From contig CAVXUB010000006.1 in NCBI GenBank assembly GCA_963764805.1, positions 62,001 to 126,000 of the forward strand: DNA of 64,000 bases, written 5' to 3'. Source of the DNA: CAVXUB01 sp963764805 (GTDB lineage Bacteria > Actinomycetota > Acidimicrobiia > Acidimicrobiales > Bog-793). Positions 26,576-35,026 of the stretch are shown piece after piece. The stretch's first letter is position 1. Each line of letters begins with the position of its first letter. The notes under the pieces are model-generated. The model searched no databases. It was not told the DNA's origin and saw nothing but the letters and a program-made list of their open reading frames with translations. Both the position numbers and the translations under genes were made by a program.

Positions 26576-27507
26576 CAGCACCCCTCGGCGAGTGGGAGGC
26601 GATCGAGTCGATCAAGGCGCGCCTCGCGCCACCGCATGCCGGCGAGACGGGGATAGGCGACGACGCGGCCGTCATCCTGGTGCCCGGCACGGGCTCTGAG
26701 AGTCCCAGGGCCGTGCTGTTCGCCACCGACGTGCTGGTGGGCGGCGTCCACGTCGACAGGTCGTTCTGCAGCGAGTCCGACATCGGGTGGAAGGCGCTCG
26801 CCGTCAACGTGAGCGACATCGCAGCAATGGGAGGGAGGCCCACCCACGCCGTGGTCGGGTTGGTCGTGCCGTCGGGTGTCGACGTGATGGCGGTCTACGA
26901 GGGGATGGCCGCCGCCGCCGATCGGTACCGAGTGGAGCTGGCGGGCGGGGACCTGTCGACCGGTCCGGAGCTCGTGGTGTCGGTGGCCGTGCTTGGAACC
27001 ACCGAGGGCCGGTCTCCCGTGCTGCGCTCGGGCGCGTCGGCCGGCGACACGCTGATGGTGACGGGCACCTTGGGCCGCTCCGCGGCGGGGCTGGCGGCGC
27101 TCCGGCGGGATCCGCTCGCTGCCGGCGGCAACCCGACCGCCCACAAGCGCCCCGCTGCCCGGGTGGACGAAGGGGTGGCAGCGGCCCTGGGGGGCGCCTC
27201 GGCGATGATCGATGTCTCCGACGGCCTTGCGAGCGAGCTCGACCATCTGGCGCGGGCCTCGGGAGTCGGCGTTGCGCTCGACCTGGTGCCGGTCGCCGAA
27301 GGCGCCACCGACGCCGACGCGTTGGGCGGAGGCGAGGACTACGAGCTGCTGTTCACAGCGCCCGACCCGGCGCACGTCGAGGAAACCTTCGGGGCGGCCG
27401 GGCTGCGGCAGCCCATCCGTCTCGGGAAGTGCGTGGCCGACCCCTCTGAGAGGTCCCTGGCGGGAAGTCGCCTCGAGATGGCGGGCTACCAGCACCGGCT
27501 CGGATGA
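26572..27507 (+). CDS. thiL: Thiamine-monophosphate kinase ThiL
   Basis: A 311-residue kinase that phosphorylates thiamine monophosphate to the diphosphate cofactor. The PurM-like N-terminal domain shows TGIGDDAAVI (metal and nucleotide loop), VGGVHVDRSF and NVSDIAAMGGRPTHAV. AGGDLSTGPELVVSVAVLG and IDVSDGLASELDHLARAS are the second-domain signatures, and GGGEDYELLFTAP is the C-terminal motif. The length is normal. The GTG overlaps the previous stop (GTGA), and its own stop overlaps the next ATG. In mycobacteria thiL also lies near rpmB and recG, so the position is ancestral. Confidence 0.95.
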   Translation: MTAPLGEWEAIESIKARLAPPHAGETGIGDDAAVILVPGTGSESPRAVLFATDVLVGGVHVDRSFCSESDIGWKALAVNVSDIAAMGGRPTHAVVGLVVPSGVDVMAVYEGMAAAADRYRVELAGGDLSTGPELVVSVAVLGTTEGRSPVLRSGASAGDTLMVTGTLGRSAAGLAALRRDPLAAGGNPTAHKRPAARVDEGVAAALGGASAMIDVSDGLASELDHLARASGVGVALDLVPVAEGATDADALGGGEDYELLFTAPDPAHVEETFGAAGLRQPIRLGKCVADPSERSLAGSRLEMAGYQHRLG

Positions 27508-28454
27508 GCACAGCGCCCGGCCGTTCCGATATCAGCGTCGTCGTCGTCGCCTATCGCAAGCCGGACGCGCTCGCCGGGCTCCTCGAATCCCTTGACGAGA
27601 CGGCAGCTGAGGTGGTCGTCGTGAACGTCACCGACGATCCGACCGTCACCAGGGTCGCCGAGGAGCGCGGCGCCGTGATCGTCCCACTGGTCGACAACCT
27701 CGGATACGCGGCAGCCGTGAACACCGGTGCCCGCGTCGCCACTGGCGAGGTGATCGTCTTCACGAATGACGACGTGAGGTTCACCGCCGGCTGTCTGACC
27801 AGACTTGCCTCGGCTGTCAGCAGCGGAACGGGCGACGTGGTGGTGCCACAGGTCGTGGATGAGTCCAGCCGCCCGATCCGCACCGTACAGGCCGTGCCCT
27901 CTCTCGGGGCACTCGCACGCGAGTGGCTGCTCCTGCCGGATGATCCCGTTCCCTCTCTTGCAAAACACCTCTCCGTCGAGAAATGGCGCCTTCCGCCTGC
28001 CACCGAGCGGATCGACGCTGCTTCGGCGGTGACGGTTGCGGTCAGGCGTGCGCTCCTGCTCGAGCAACCCATGCCCGAGCATTACTTCCTCTACTGGGAG
28101 GAATCCGAGTGGTTCGCCAAGCTCGGCCGGGCCGGCTACTCGGTCATCTACGAGCCCTCGGCCGCTGTCATCCACGAGGGCGGCCGGGCGGTGATCTCGC
28201 CGGAGAAATCGGCTCTTCTAGCTCGCAATGCCGTTCGCTGCATCCGCAGGTTGCACGGATCGCGCCACGCGCGCCTCGCCTTCCCTCTGGTCGTGGCTTG
28301 GCAGCTGCGTCTCGTCTCGACAGCTCTTGCGAGGGCACTCGTCCCCGGCGGACTTGGCGCTCGGCGAGAGCTGCTCGCGGCCCGCTTCGCCGGGCTGAGA
28401 GCGGCCTTGTCGGCGTGGTCTGAGACCCGTGAGGGGGGGCCGACGGCGGCATGA
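27504..28454 (+). CDS. GT2-family glycosyltransferase (rhamnosyltransferase-like)
   Basis: A 316-residue GT-A enzyme. ISVVVVAYRKPDALAGLLES opens the fold, DNLGYAAAVNTGARVATGEV is typical of rhamnosyl- or galactofuranosyl-type GT2 proteins, and VIVFTNDDVRF provides the D-D metal site. HYFLYWEESEWFAKLGRAGY is the E-E/D-E-x-E-W acceptor motif. The C-terminal about 50 residues may form an amphipathic membrane-associated helix region. It overlaps thiL and the next GT (ATGA both sides). Together these two glycosyltransferases interrupt the otherwise conserved thiL-rpmB-recG region. Confidence 0.9.
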   Translation: MSTAPGRSDISVVVVAYRKPDALAGLLESLDETAAEVVVVNVTDDPTVTRVAEERGAVIVPLVDNLGYAAAVNTGARVATGEVIVFTNDDVRFTAGCLTRLASAVSSGTGDVVVPQVVDESSRPIRTVQAVPSLGALAREWLLLPDDPVPSLAKHLSVEKWRLPPATERIDAASAVTVAVRRALLLEQPMPEHYFLYWEESEWFAKLGRAGYSVIYEPSAAVIHEGGRAVISPEKSALLARNAVRCIRRLHGSRHARLAFPLVVAWQLRLVSTALARALVPGGLGARRELLAARFAGLRAALSAWSETREGGPTAA

Positions 28455-29521
28455 GCAGCGACGGGCGCATCCTGATGGTGGAGTGGCTCGGACGGGGAGG
28501 CTTCGCGCATACCGCCGAGGCGTGGGTGCATGTGCTCCGCCAGGCGGGCAGTTCTCCCCTTCTGGTCACCCGCGCCGGGCGGGAGCTGGCGGCGTCCGTA
28601 CCGGAAGCGCTGGCAATAGGTGCACCGGGCGGTCCCTTGGCCAGCCATTTGGCGGCAGCAGCCAGGACTGGTCGCCTTCTCGTATCCGGCGACTGCTCAC
28701 ACCTGGTACTGCACGGCATCGTCGCTCCGCAGCTGGAGCTCCCCCTGCTCGGAATCGCCCGGCGCCACCACGTGACCTCCGTGCTCGTCGCCCACGAGGC
28801 CGGCCTGGCGCGGGAGGCGCCAGGAGGTCGTTGGGCATTCCAGCGGATGGTGAAGTCGGCGGACGTTGTCGTCGCCCATTCCGAGTACGTCGCCCGGCAA
28901 TTGCGTTCTGCAACAGGGCGATCGAACATCGCCGTCGTTCCACACCCCCTGCCCGTGGGCCTTCTTGGAGGCGAGGGTCCTGGCCACCTGCATACGCGGG
29001 GAGCTTCTGCCATCAGGCACCTGCAGCCGCCTGTGGCTCTCCATTACGGGCACCTCCACCGCGGCTACAAGGGCACGGACACCGTGGCCGCCGTGGCTGC
29101 TGCGGGTGTCGCCGGCTGGAACATCGCGGTGGTGGGCAAGGGGGCACCCGACCGTATGGCTGGCGCCTTCACCGCGGACCGTTTCCTAGCTCCAGCTGAG
29201 CTCGTGGCCACGGTGGCCGACTCAGCTGCGACATTATTGCCCTATCAGCGGGCCTCTCAGAGCGGCGCCGTCGTGCTCTCGCAGGTCCTGGGCTCGATCG
29301 TCCTGGCCACGGACGTCGGCGGGATCGCAGAACAGATCGAGGACGGGGTGAGCGGCCTCCTGCTGGAGCCCGGCGCCTCGCCGACGAAGTGGCGCGACCT
29401 GCTTATGACCTTGAACTCGGAGGCTCTTCGCCGAGAGATGGTGGAAAACGCTCGGAGCGCCGTGCAGAGCCGTCACAAGCAGTTCGTGCAGAGCATCTTG
29501 GCCCTGCTCGGTGTCGGCTAG
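28451..29521 (+). CDS. GT4-family glycosyltransferase
   Basis: A 356-residue GT-B fold protein. LMVEWLGRGGFAHTAEAW is an unusual but recognisable N-terminal loop. ADVVVAHSEYVARQLRSATG lies at the domain interface. The C-terminal domain has LHYGHLHRGYKGTDTVAAVA and LPYQRASQSGAVVLSQVLGS, the sugar-nucleotide contact region of GT4-like enzymes, followed by ATDVGGIAEQIEDGVSGLLL. The substrate is unknown. The stop (TAG, 29519-29521) shares the bases CTAG with the stop codon of convergent rpmB, so the two genes end on the same palindrome. Confidence 0.87.
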   Translation: MSSDGRILMVEWLGRGGFAHTAEAWVHVLRQAGSSPLLVTRAGRELAASVPEALAIGAPGGPLASHLAAAARTGRLLVSGDCSHLVLHGIVAPQLELPLLGIARRHHVTSVLVAHEAGLAREAPGGRWAFQRMVKSADVVVAHSEYVARQLRSATGRSNIAVVPHPLPVGLLGGEGPGHLHTRGASAIRHLQPPVALHYGHLHRGYKGTDTVAAVAAAGVAGWNIAVVGKGAPDRMAGAFTADRFLAPAELVATVADSAATLLPYQRASQSGAVVLSQVLGSIVLATDVGGIAEQIEDGVSGLLLEPGASPTKWRDLLMTLNSEALRREMVENARSAVQSRHKQFVQSILALLGVG

Positions 29522-29736
29522 GGACGGGTGGCGGCGACGCTACGGCGGGGTCGCTTGGTGACCTTGCCCGCTCGGATGCACGAGGTGCAGACGTTGAGCC
29601 GCCTCGGAGTCCCGCCGACGAGAGCGCGCACCCGCTGGATGTTCGGGTTCCAGCGCCGCTTGGTGCGGCGGTGCGAGTGCGACACGCTCATGCCGAAGCT
29701 GGGATGCTTGCCGCAAACTTCACATACCGCTGCCAC
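29518..29736 (-). CDS. rpmB: 50S ribosomal protein L28
   Basis: A 72-residue protein of the large ribosomal subunit. MAAVCEVCGKHPSFGMSVSH, SHRRTKRRWNPNIQRVRA and RLNVCTSCIRAGKV match L28. It retains the two C-x-x-C pairs, so it is the zinc-binding (C+) form rather than the zinc-free paralogue that some actinobacteria induce under zinc starvation. TAATCT on the minus strand (29785-29780) is a possible -10 box, giving a leader of about 35 bases. Confidence 0.97.
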   Translation of the reverse strand: MAAVCEVCGKHPSFGMSVSHSHRRTKRRWNPNIQRVRALVGGTPRRLNVCTSCIRAGKVTKRPRRSVAATRP

Positions 29737-29844
29737 GACGCGTCACCTCAATCCTCGAAACTCCCGGGAACGGTTGATGAGATTACCATCCTCGCTCATG
29801 GAGCCGCGCATGCCGCACCATGGAGACCCCTGGTCAACCGCCTC

Positions 29845-31611
29845 GTGACCCTCTCCTCCATCGATTCGGCAGCCCTCTCGAGCGTGATGCGCTCGTTCGG
29901 CGAAGCGCTCACGGCACACCGTGAGACAGTCAACCGCCTCAACGTCTATCCGGTTCCGGACGGCGATACCGGGACGAACATGGGGCTCACCGTCGCCTCG
30001 GTGGTGGCGGAGCTGGAGCGCCTGGGCGAAGGCGCCGACATGGGCTCGACGTGCAAGGCGATCTCGCACGGCGCCTTGATGGGGGCTCGCGGCAACTCCG
30101 GCGTCATCCTCTGCCAGATACTGCGTGGGCTTGCCTCCGTCCTCTCGCGCGAGGAGACGGCCGACGCCGCCGCACTCGCAGCAGGACTCGGCGAAGGCTC
30201 GACGGCGGCGCGTGCGGGCGTGATGCGCCCGGTCGAGGGGACGATCCTCACGGTCGTGGCGGCCGCAGCCGAGGAAGGCACGAAATCCGCCGCCGCCGGT
30301 TGCGAGCTGATCGCGACCGTCGAGCGGATCAGGGAGGCTGCGGTGAAGGCGCTGGCGGCAACGCCGGAGATGCTCCCTGTCCTCGCCCGTGCCGGCGTCG
30401 TCGACGCCGGTGGCGCCGGCCTCGTCCTCCTCTTCGACGCCCTCGCCCATGTGATCGACGGCCGCCCGCTGCCCGACGAGCTCCCGCTGCCGGGAGACGT
30501 GGCGGAGCGGCTCGCCAGCCCGGGCTGGAGAGGCGCCGGTGCCGCCAGTGCTGTCGGTGCGTCCCGTGCCGTCGGTGCCGCCGGTGCTGCCGGTCTGCTT
30601 GATGAGAGCGCCACGGCGGCGATCGATGCGGCCCACGACGCCGCTCACGATGACGTGAGCGATCTGCGCTACGAGGTGATGTACTTCCTGGAAGCGCCCG
30701 ACGAGGCGCTGCCCGCCTTCAAGCAGGTGTGGGCGGGCGTTGGCGACTCCATCGTGGTCGTCGGCGGCGAGGGGCTGTGGAACTGCCACATCCACACCGA
30801 CGACATCGGCGCCGCCATCGAGGCCGCACTCGACGTCGGGCGCCCCCGCGAGATCCGGGTCACCGACTTGCTCGAACAGATGGAAGAGGAGAGCTGGGTG
30901 CGTTCGGCGGAGCCCACGGGCGGGGACCTCCTCGCCGCATCGGAGGGCCCTCCTCCCAAGACCGCGGTGGTGGCGGTCGGGACCGGTGACGGGATCCGCC
31001 GGATCTTCCATTCCCTCGGCGTGCACCACGTGGTGGCAGGTGGCCAGTCGATGAACCCCTCCACCGCGCAGATCCTCGAGCTCGTCGACGCCGTGCCATC
31101 AGACGATGTGATCGTCCTCCCCAACAACAAGAACATCTACCCGGTGGCGGCTCAGGTGGCGGGCCTGACTGCGAAGAACGTGAGGGTGGTGGAGACGCCA
31201 GGGATCCAGGAAGGTTTCGCGGCTCTGCTCGAGTACGACCCGGAGTCGGGCGCCGAGGAGAACGCCGGCGCGATGGTCGAGGCAGCTCGCCGTGTCGTCG
31301 CCGGCGAGGTGACGCGGGCGGTGCGGGCGGGCGAGTGCGAGGTCGGCCCGATCGCCGCCGGAGACTGGATCGGGCTGTCGCGGGCCGGCATCGTCTCGGT
31401 CGCCGGGTCGCCCTCCGCCGCCGCCTCGGGGCTCCTGGAGAAGCTGCTCGGCGACGGGCACGAGATCGTCACGCTGATCGAAGGCGCCGAGGCGAGCGCC
31501 GCCGAGACGAGGCGGATCACCGAGTGGTTGCGGGCGCATGATCCGTCCCTCTCGATCGAGCGCCACCACGGCGGTCAGCCGCTCTACCCCTACCTGATCT
31601 CGGTCGAGTGA
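29845..31611 (+). CDS. DhaL/DegV-like fusion, fatty acid kinase catalytic subunit (FakA/YloV-like)
   Basis: A protein of about 588 residues in the DAK2 (DhaL) plus DegV-like family. The N-terminal DhaL domain carries the metal-binding cluster NVYPVPDGDTGTNMGLTV and the loop SHGALMGARGNSGVILCQIL. The C-terminal half contains PNNKNIYPVAAQVAGLTAKN, typical of YloV-like proteins. In Firmicutes FakA phosphorylates fatty acids bound by FakB; no fakB is in this window. The middle has an Ala/Gly/Val low-complexity stretch (about 30526-30600). The GTG at 29845 was chosen because conserved sequence begins immediately after it. The stop overlaps recG (GTGA). The same order, rpmB-DAK-recG, occurs in mycobacteria. 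Confidence 0.88.
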   Translation: MTLSSIDSAALSSVMRSFGEALTAHRETVNRLNVYPVPDGDTGTNMGLTVASVVAELERLGEGADMGSTCKAISHGALMGARGNSGVILCQILRGLASVLSREETADAAALAAGLGEGSTAARAGVMRPVEGTILTVVAAAAEEGTKSAAAGCELIATVERIREAAVKALAATPEMLPVLARAGVVDAGGAGLVLLFDALAHVIDGRPLPDELPLPGDVAERLASPGWRGAGAASAVGASRAVGAAGAAGLLDESATAAIDAAHDAAHDDVSDLRYEVMYFLEAPDEALPAFKQVWAGVGDSIVVVGGEGLWNCHIHTDDIGAAIEAALDVGRPREIRVTDLLEQMEEESWVRSAEPTGGDLLAASEGPPPKTAVVAVGTGDGIRRIFHSLGVHHVVAGGQSMNPSTAQILELVDAVPSDDVIVLPNNKNIYPVAAQVAGLTAKNVRVVETPGIQEGFAALLEYDPESGAEENAGAMVEAARRVVAGEVTRAVRAGECEVGPIAAGDWIGLSRAGIVSVAGSPSAAASGLLEKLLGDGHEIVTLIEGAEASAAETRRITEWLRAHDPSLSIERHHGGQPLYPYLISVE

Positions 31612-33908
31612 CCGGGGGACGGCCGAGTAGCACGCTCGCCGAGCTGAGCCGCAAGCCGACCACCCGGCTGCGGGACGTCGGTCCGGCAAAGGCCAGGGCG
31701 CTCGCCACGATGGGCATCGAGACCGTCCTCGACCTGCTGTGCCACTACCCGCGCAGGTACCAGGACAGGAGCCACCCGGTCCCCATCGGCACTGCCGAGG
31801 AGGGGGAGGAAGCGCTCGTGATCGGGCAGGTGGAGGCGTCGGACCTGCGCAGGATCTCCCGTGGCCGCAACCGAGTGGAGGTCCGGATCAGGGACGACAC
31901 GGCGGCTCTCCACATCACGTTCTTCAACCAGGACTGGCGGGCCCGGCAGCTGCGAGCAGGGATGTGGCTGGCTGCGTTCGGGAGATTGGAGCTCTACCGC
32001 GGCCGCCGGTCGATGGTGAACCCCGTGCTCGACGTCGTCTCCTCCGACGAGGACGAAGACCCATCCCGCCAGACCGGACGGGTCGTCGCCATCTACCCGC
32101 AGTCTGGCAAGGCGGGGCTCGGCTCGGTGGCGCTCTCCAAGATGGTCGTCTCGGCCCTCGAGACGGCCGGGACCCTCGAGGACCCGGTGCCCGCCGATCA
32201 GCTGGAACGACTCGGCCTGATCGACAGGACCAGCGCCTTCGCCGGGATCCACTGCCCGGCCGAGTTCGGCCTGCAGTTCCCGAGCCGCAGGCGGTTGGCC
32301 TTCGACGAGCTCTTCCGCCTCCAGCTGGAGCTGGTCCTCCGCAAGCGTGCGGATCAGGCTTCGGCCCGGGGCATCGCCCATGCTTCCCTTCCCAGCCAAG
32401 GGGTCTCGCCGGGCCTGGTGAACGACTTCGTGCACCGGTTGCCCTTCCCTCTCACAGGTGCGCAGCGCCGTGCGATCCGTGAGATCGCGGCGGACCTGCA
32501 AGCCCAGCATCCGATGCACCGTTTGCTGCAGGGTGACGTGGGCGCCGGCAAGACGGTCGTGGCCTTGGCGACACTGCTCTACGCCGTGCAGGGCGGACAT
32601 CAGGGAGCCCTGATGGCGCCTACGGAAGTGCTCGCCGAGCAGCATTACGCAGGAGCCCTGCAGCTGCTTCGCGACCTTCCCGTGACGGACCCGAGCAGAC
32701 TCGGCGGGAGGCGGCCCTTGGCGGTGGCGCTGCTCACCAACAAGACGACGCCGGCCGAGCGGTCACGCATGCAGCGGGAGCTGGCCGGAGGAGAGGTGGA
32801 CATCCTGGTAGGGACTCACGCCCTGCTCGGCGAGGACGTCCGCTTCCGCTCGCTGGGGGCGGTGGTCATCGACGAGCAGCATCGTTTCGGAGTGGAGCAG
32901 CGTGCCGCACTTCGGGCCAAGGGTGAGCACGACCCGGACGTGCTCGTGATGACGGCGACCCCGATCCCGCGCACCGCCGCGATGATGGTCTACGGCGACC
33001 TCGACCTCACGGTGCTCGACGAGATGCCGGCCGGGCGCCTGCCGGTGCAGACGCTCTGGTGCCGTGGTTCCGACGCCGAGGCCACAGCCTGGAACCGTGT
33101 GAGGTCGGAGGTTCGGGCAGGGCACCAGGCGTTCGTCGTCTGCCCGCTGGTAAACGCTTCCGACGCTGCCGAGGATGCTGCACAGGCGGCACAGGCGAGC
33201 GGTGAAGCGGCTGAGGTGCTGGCGGGAGGCGCGGTCGACGAGGACGGTCAGGGGATCCTCTTCGAGGCCGCCTCCCTCGGCGCCAGGACGGCTCCCCGCG
33301 GCGCCGTCGAGGAGCGGGCCCGGCTCACCTCCGACGGCGGCGAGCTGGCAGGACTGGCGGTCGGCCTGTTGCACGGGCAGATGCCGCCGCGCGAGAAGGA
33401 GGCGGTGATGGAGGCCTTCAGGCGGGGGGATCTCGACGTGCTGGTGGCGACGACCGTCGTGGAGGTCGGCGTAGACGTGGCGAACGCGACGGTGATGGTG
33501 GTGGAGGATGCGGACCGTTTCGGGATCGCGCAGCTGCACCAGCTACGGGGCCGCGTGGGGCGTGGCGGCGAACCGGCGTGGTGCTACCTGCTCGCCGGAG
33601 AGGTGAGCCCGGAAGGCGAGCAGCGGCTGCGGGCGATGGAGCGCTCCAACGACGGTTTCGAGCTTGCGGAGGAGGATCTGGCTCTGCGGGGGGAAGGGAC
33701 CGTGCTCGGCGCCCGCCAGAAGGGCCGTAGCGACCTGAAGCTGGCCTCCCTGCGCCGCGGCGGCGACCGGGACCTCGTGATGGAGGCCAGGGCGGTGGCG
33801 GAGGCTGTGCTCGACTCGGACCCCGGTCTCGGCCACCATCTCGAGCTCGTCGAGGAGCTGAGGGCGTTCATCGACGAGGAGGAGGCGGAGTTCCTCTTCA
33901 AGAGCTGA
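31608..33908 (+). CDS. recG: ATP-dependent DNA helicase RecG
   Basis: A 766-residue helicase that remodels stalled replication forks and Holliday junctions. The N-terminal wedge/OB domain (about residues 60-170) is followed by motif I GDVGAGKT (about 309), motif II DEQH (about 421), motif III TATPIPRT (about 449), and motif VI HQLRGRVGRGG. ATTVVEVGVDVANATVMV is also RecG-typical. An insertion of about 50 residues, rich in Ala/Glu (33160-33320), lies in helicase domain 2 and is longer than in well-known RecG proteins. It reads in frame, so it is probably real. The start GTG overlaps the preceding stop. Confidence 0.96.
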   Translation: MTGGRPSSTLAELSRKPTTRLRDVGPAKARALATMGIETVLDLLCHYPRRYQDRSHPVPIGTAEEGEEALVIGQVEASDLRRISRGRNRVEVRIRDDTAALHITFFNQDWRARQLRAGMWLAAFGRLELYRGRRSMVNPVLDVVSSDEDEDPSRQTGRVVAIYPQSGKAGLGSVALSKMVVSALETAGTLEDPVPADQLERLGLIDRTSAFAGIHCPAEFGLQFPSRRRLAFDELFRLQLELVLRKRADQASARGIAHASLPSQGVSPGLVNDFVHRLPFPLTGAQRRAIREIAADLQAQHPMHRLLQGDVGAGKTVVALATLLYAVQGGHQGALMAPTEVLAEQHYAGALQLLRDLPVTDPSRLGGRRPLAVALLTNKTTPAERSRMQRELAGGEVDILVGTHALLGEDVRFRSLGAVVIDEQHRFGVEQRAALRAKGEHDPDVLVMTATPIPRTAAMMVYGDLDLTVLDEMPAGRLPVQTLWCRGSDAEATAWNRVRSEVRAGHQAFVVCPLVNASDAAEDAAQAAQASGEAAEVLAGGAVDEDGQGILFEAASLGARTAPRGAVEERARLTSDGGELAGLAVGLLHGQMPPREKEAVMEAFRRGDLDVLVATTVVEVGVDVANATVMVVEDADRFGIAQLHQLRGRVGRGGEPAWCYLLAGEVSPEGEQRLRAMERSNDGFELAEEDLALRGEGTVLGARQKGRSDLKLASLRRGGDRDLVMEARAVAEAVLDSDPGLGHHLELVEELRAFIDEEEAEFLFKS

Positions 33909-33953
33909 GTTTCGTGGGCGGCCGGCACGGGAGGTCGTTTCTCGCCGTGCAGG

Positions 33954-33959
33954 TACGGT
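33954..33959 (+). promoter_or_regulatory. -10 box TACGGT, leaderless promoter of rsmD
   Basis: TACGGT lies exactly six bases before the GTG of rsmD at 33966, with no ribosome-binding sequence. It would start a transcript covering rsmD, coaD, the sepIVA-like gene and beyond. Confidence 0.45.
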
Positions 33960-33965
33960 GTCGCC

Positions 33966-34553
33966 GTGCGCGTGATCAGCGGGTCGCTTCGGGGCCGCCC
34001 GCTGCGTGCGCCGATGCGCTCCAGCTTGCGCCCGACGAGTGACCGCGTGCGCGAAGCGATGTTCGACATCGTCGGCAGCCTCGGAGGTGTCGAGGGCGCC
34101 GACGTCCTCGACCTGTTCGCCGGCACCGGCGCTCTCGGCATCGAGGCCATCTCGCGGGGGGCCGAGCACGTGACGTTCGTGGAGAACGACCGCACGGCGC
34201 TCGCAGCCATCGCCGCCAACCTTCACTCGACGGGCTTGGCCGGTGACCCTGAGACTTCAGGCAACTATCGAGTCGTGCCCGCCGAGGCTCTCGGATGGCT
34301 GGCCGGCAATCGGGTGAGATTCGACGTCGCGTTCTGCGACCCGCCGTATCGCTTCGAGCGTTGGCCGCAGTTGCTGGACGGCCTCCGCGCCGAGCTGGTG
34401 GTGCTCGAGTCGGACCGGGAGCTGGAGCTGCCCGAGTCGATGGTTCCCCACAGGGTCTACCGGTACGGGGGTACGCTCGTCACGCTTGCAAAGGCGCGCC
34501 ACACCTCAAGGGGCGAGGATCCGCATGGCGCCGATTCGAAAGGCGAGGCGTGA
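33966..34553 (+). CDS. rsmD: 16S rRNA m2G966 methyltransferase RsmD
   Basis: A 195-residue SAM-dependent enzyme that methylates guanine 966 of 16S rRNA. MRVISGSLRGRPLRAP and RPTSDRVREAMFDI are the family's N-terminal signature. VLDLFAGTGALGIEAISRG is the SAM site, and VAFCDPPYRFERW contains the catalytic DPPY motif. The length is normal. The stop overlaps the GTG start of coaD, the usual partner of rsmD in bacteria. Confidence 0.95.
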   Translation: MRVISGSLRGRPLRAPMRSSLRPTSDRVREAMFDIVGSLGGVEGADVLDLFAGTGALGIEAISRGAEHVTFVENDRTALAAIAANLHSTGLAGDPETSGNYRVVPAEALGWLAGNRVRFDVAFCDPPYRFERWPQLLDGLRAELVVLESDRELELPESMVPHRVYRYGGTLVTLAKARHTSRGEDPHGADSKGEA

Positions 34554-35026
34554 CCACAGTCCTGTTCCCCGGGTCGTTCGATCCCTTCCACAACGGGCAC
34601 CTGGAGATAGTCGAGCGGGCAGCCACGCTGTTCGACGAGGTGGTGGTCGCCACCATGCGCAACCCGCAGAAGAGCGATCCGTTGTTCTCCCTCGACGAAC
34701 GCCAGGAGATGATCGCCGAGTCCTGCGCCCACCTGCCCAACATCCGCATCGTCTCGATGAGCACGCTCGTCGTGAACGTCGCCCGCGAGGTGGGAGCGGC
34801 GGCGATCGTGAAGGGCCTGCGGGCGGTCTCGGACTTCGAGAACGAGATGCAGATGGCGCAGATGAACGAGCAGCTCTCGGGCATCGAGACGCTGTTCATC
34901 ATGACAGGGTCAACACACTCTTTTATCGCCTCTCGTCTGCTGCGTGAGGTGTTCCGCTACGGCGGGGACGTGACGGCGCTCGTCCCGGAGCCCGTCTCCA
35001 GGCGGATGAAGGAGAAGACACTGTGA
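34550..35026 (+). CDS. coaD: Phosphopantetheine adenylyltransferase CoaD
   Basis: A 158-residue enzyme that transfers AMP from ATP to 4'-phosphopantetheine in coenzyme A synthesis. VLFPGSFDPFHNGHLEIVER holds the T/HxGH nucleotidyltransferase motif (HNGH). IVKGLRAVSDFENEMQMAQM and TGSTHSFIASRLLREV are diagnostic; in the last, the family's usual S-S-x-x-V/I appears as HSFI-A-S. The GTG start overlaps the rsmD stop, and the stop overlaps the next gene (GTGA). Confidence 0.97.
   Translation: MTTVLFPGSFDPFHNGHLEIVERAATLFDEVVVATMRNPQKSDPLFSLDERQEMIAESCAHLPNIRIVSMSTLVVNVAREVGAAAIVKGLRAVSDFENEMQMAQMNEQLSGIETLFIMTGSTHSFIASRLLREVFRYGGDVTALVPEPVSRRMKEKTL

Noticed and set aside
14714..29521. Biosynthetic gene cluster for a secreted antibiotic
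   Set aside because: No polyketide, peptide synthetase, RiPP or terpene core enzyme is present. Glycosyltransferases, a flippase and sugar-modifying enzymes fit surface polysaccharide better.
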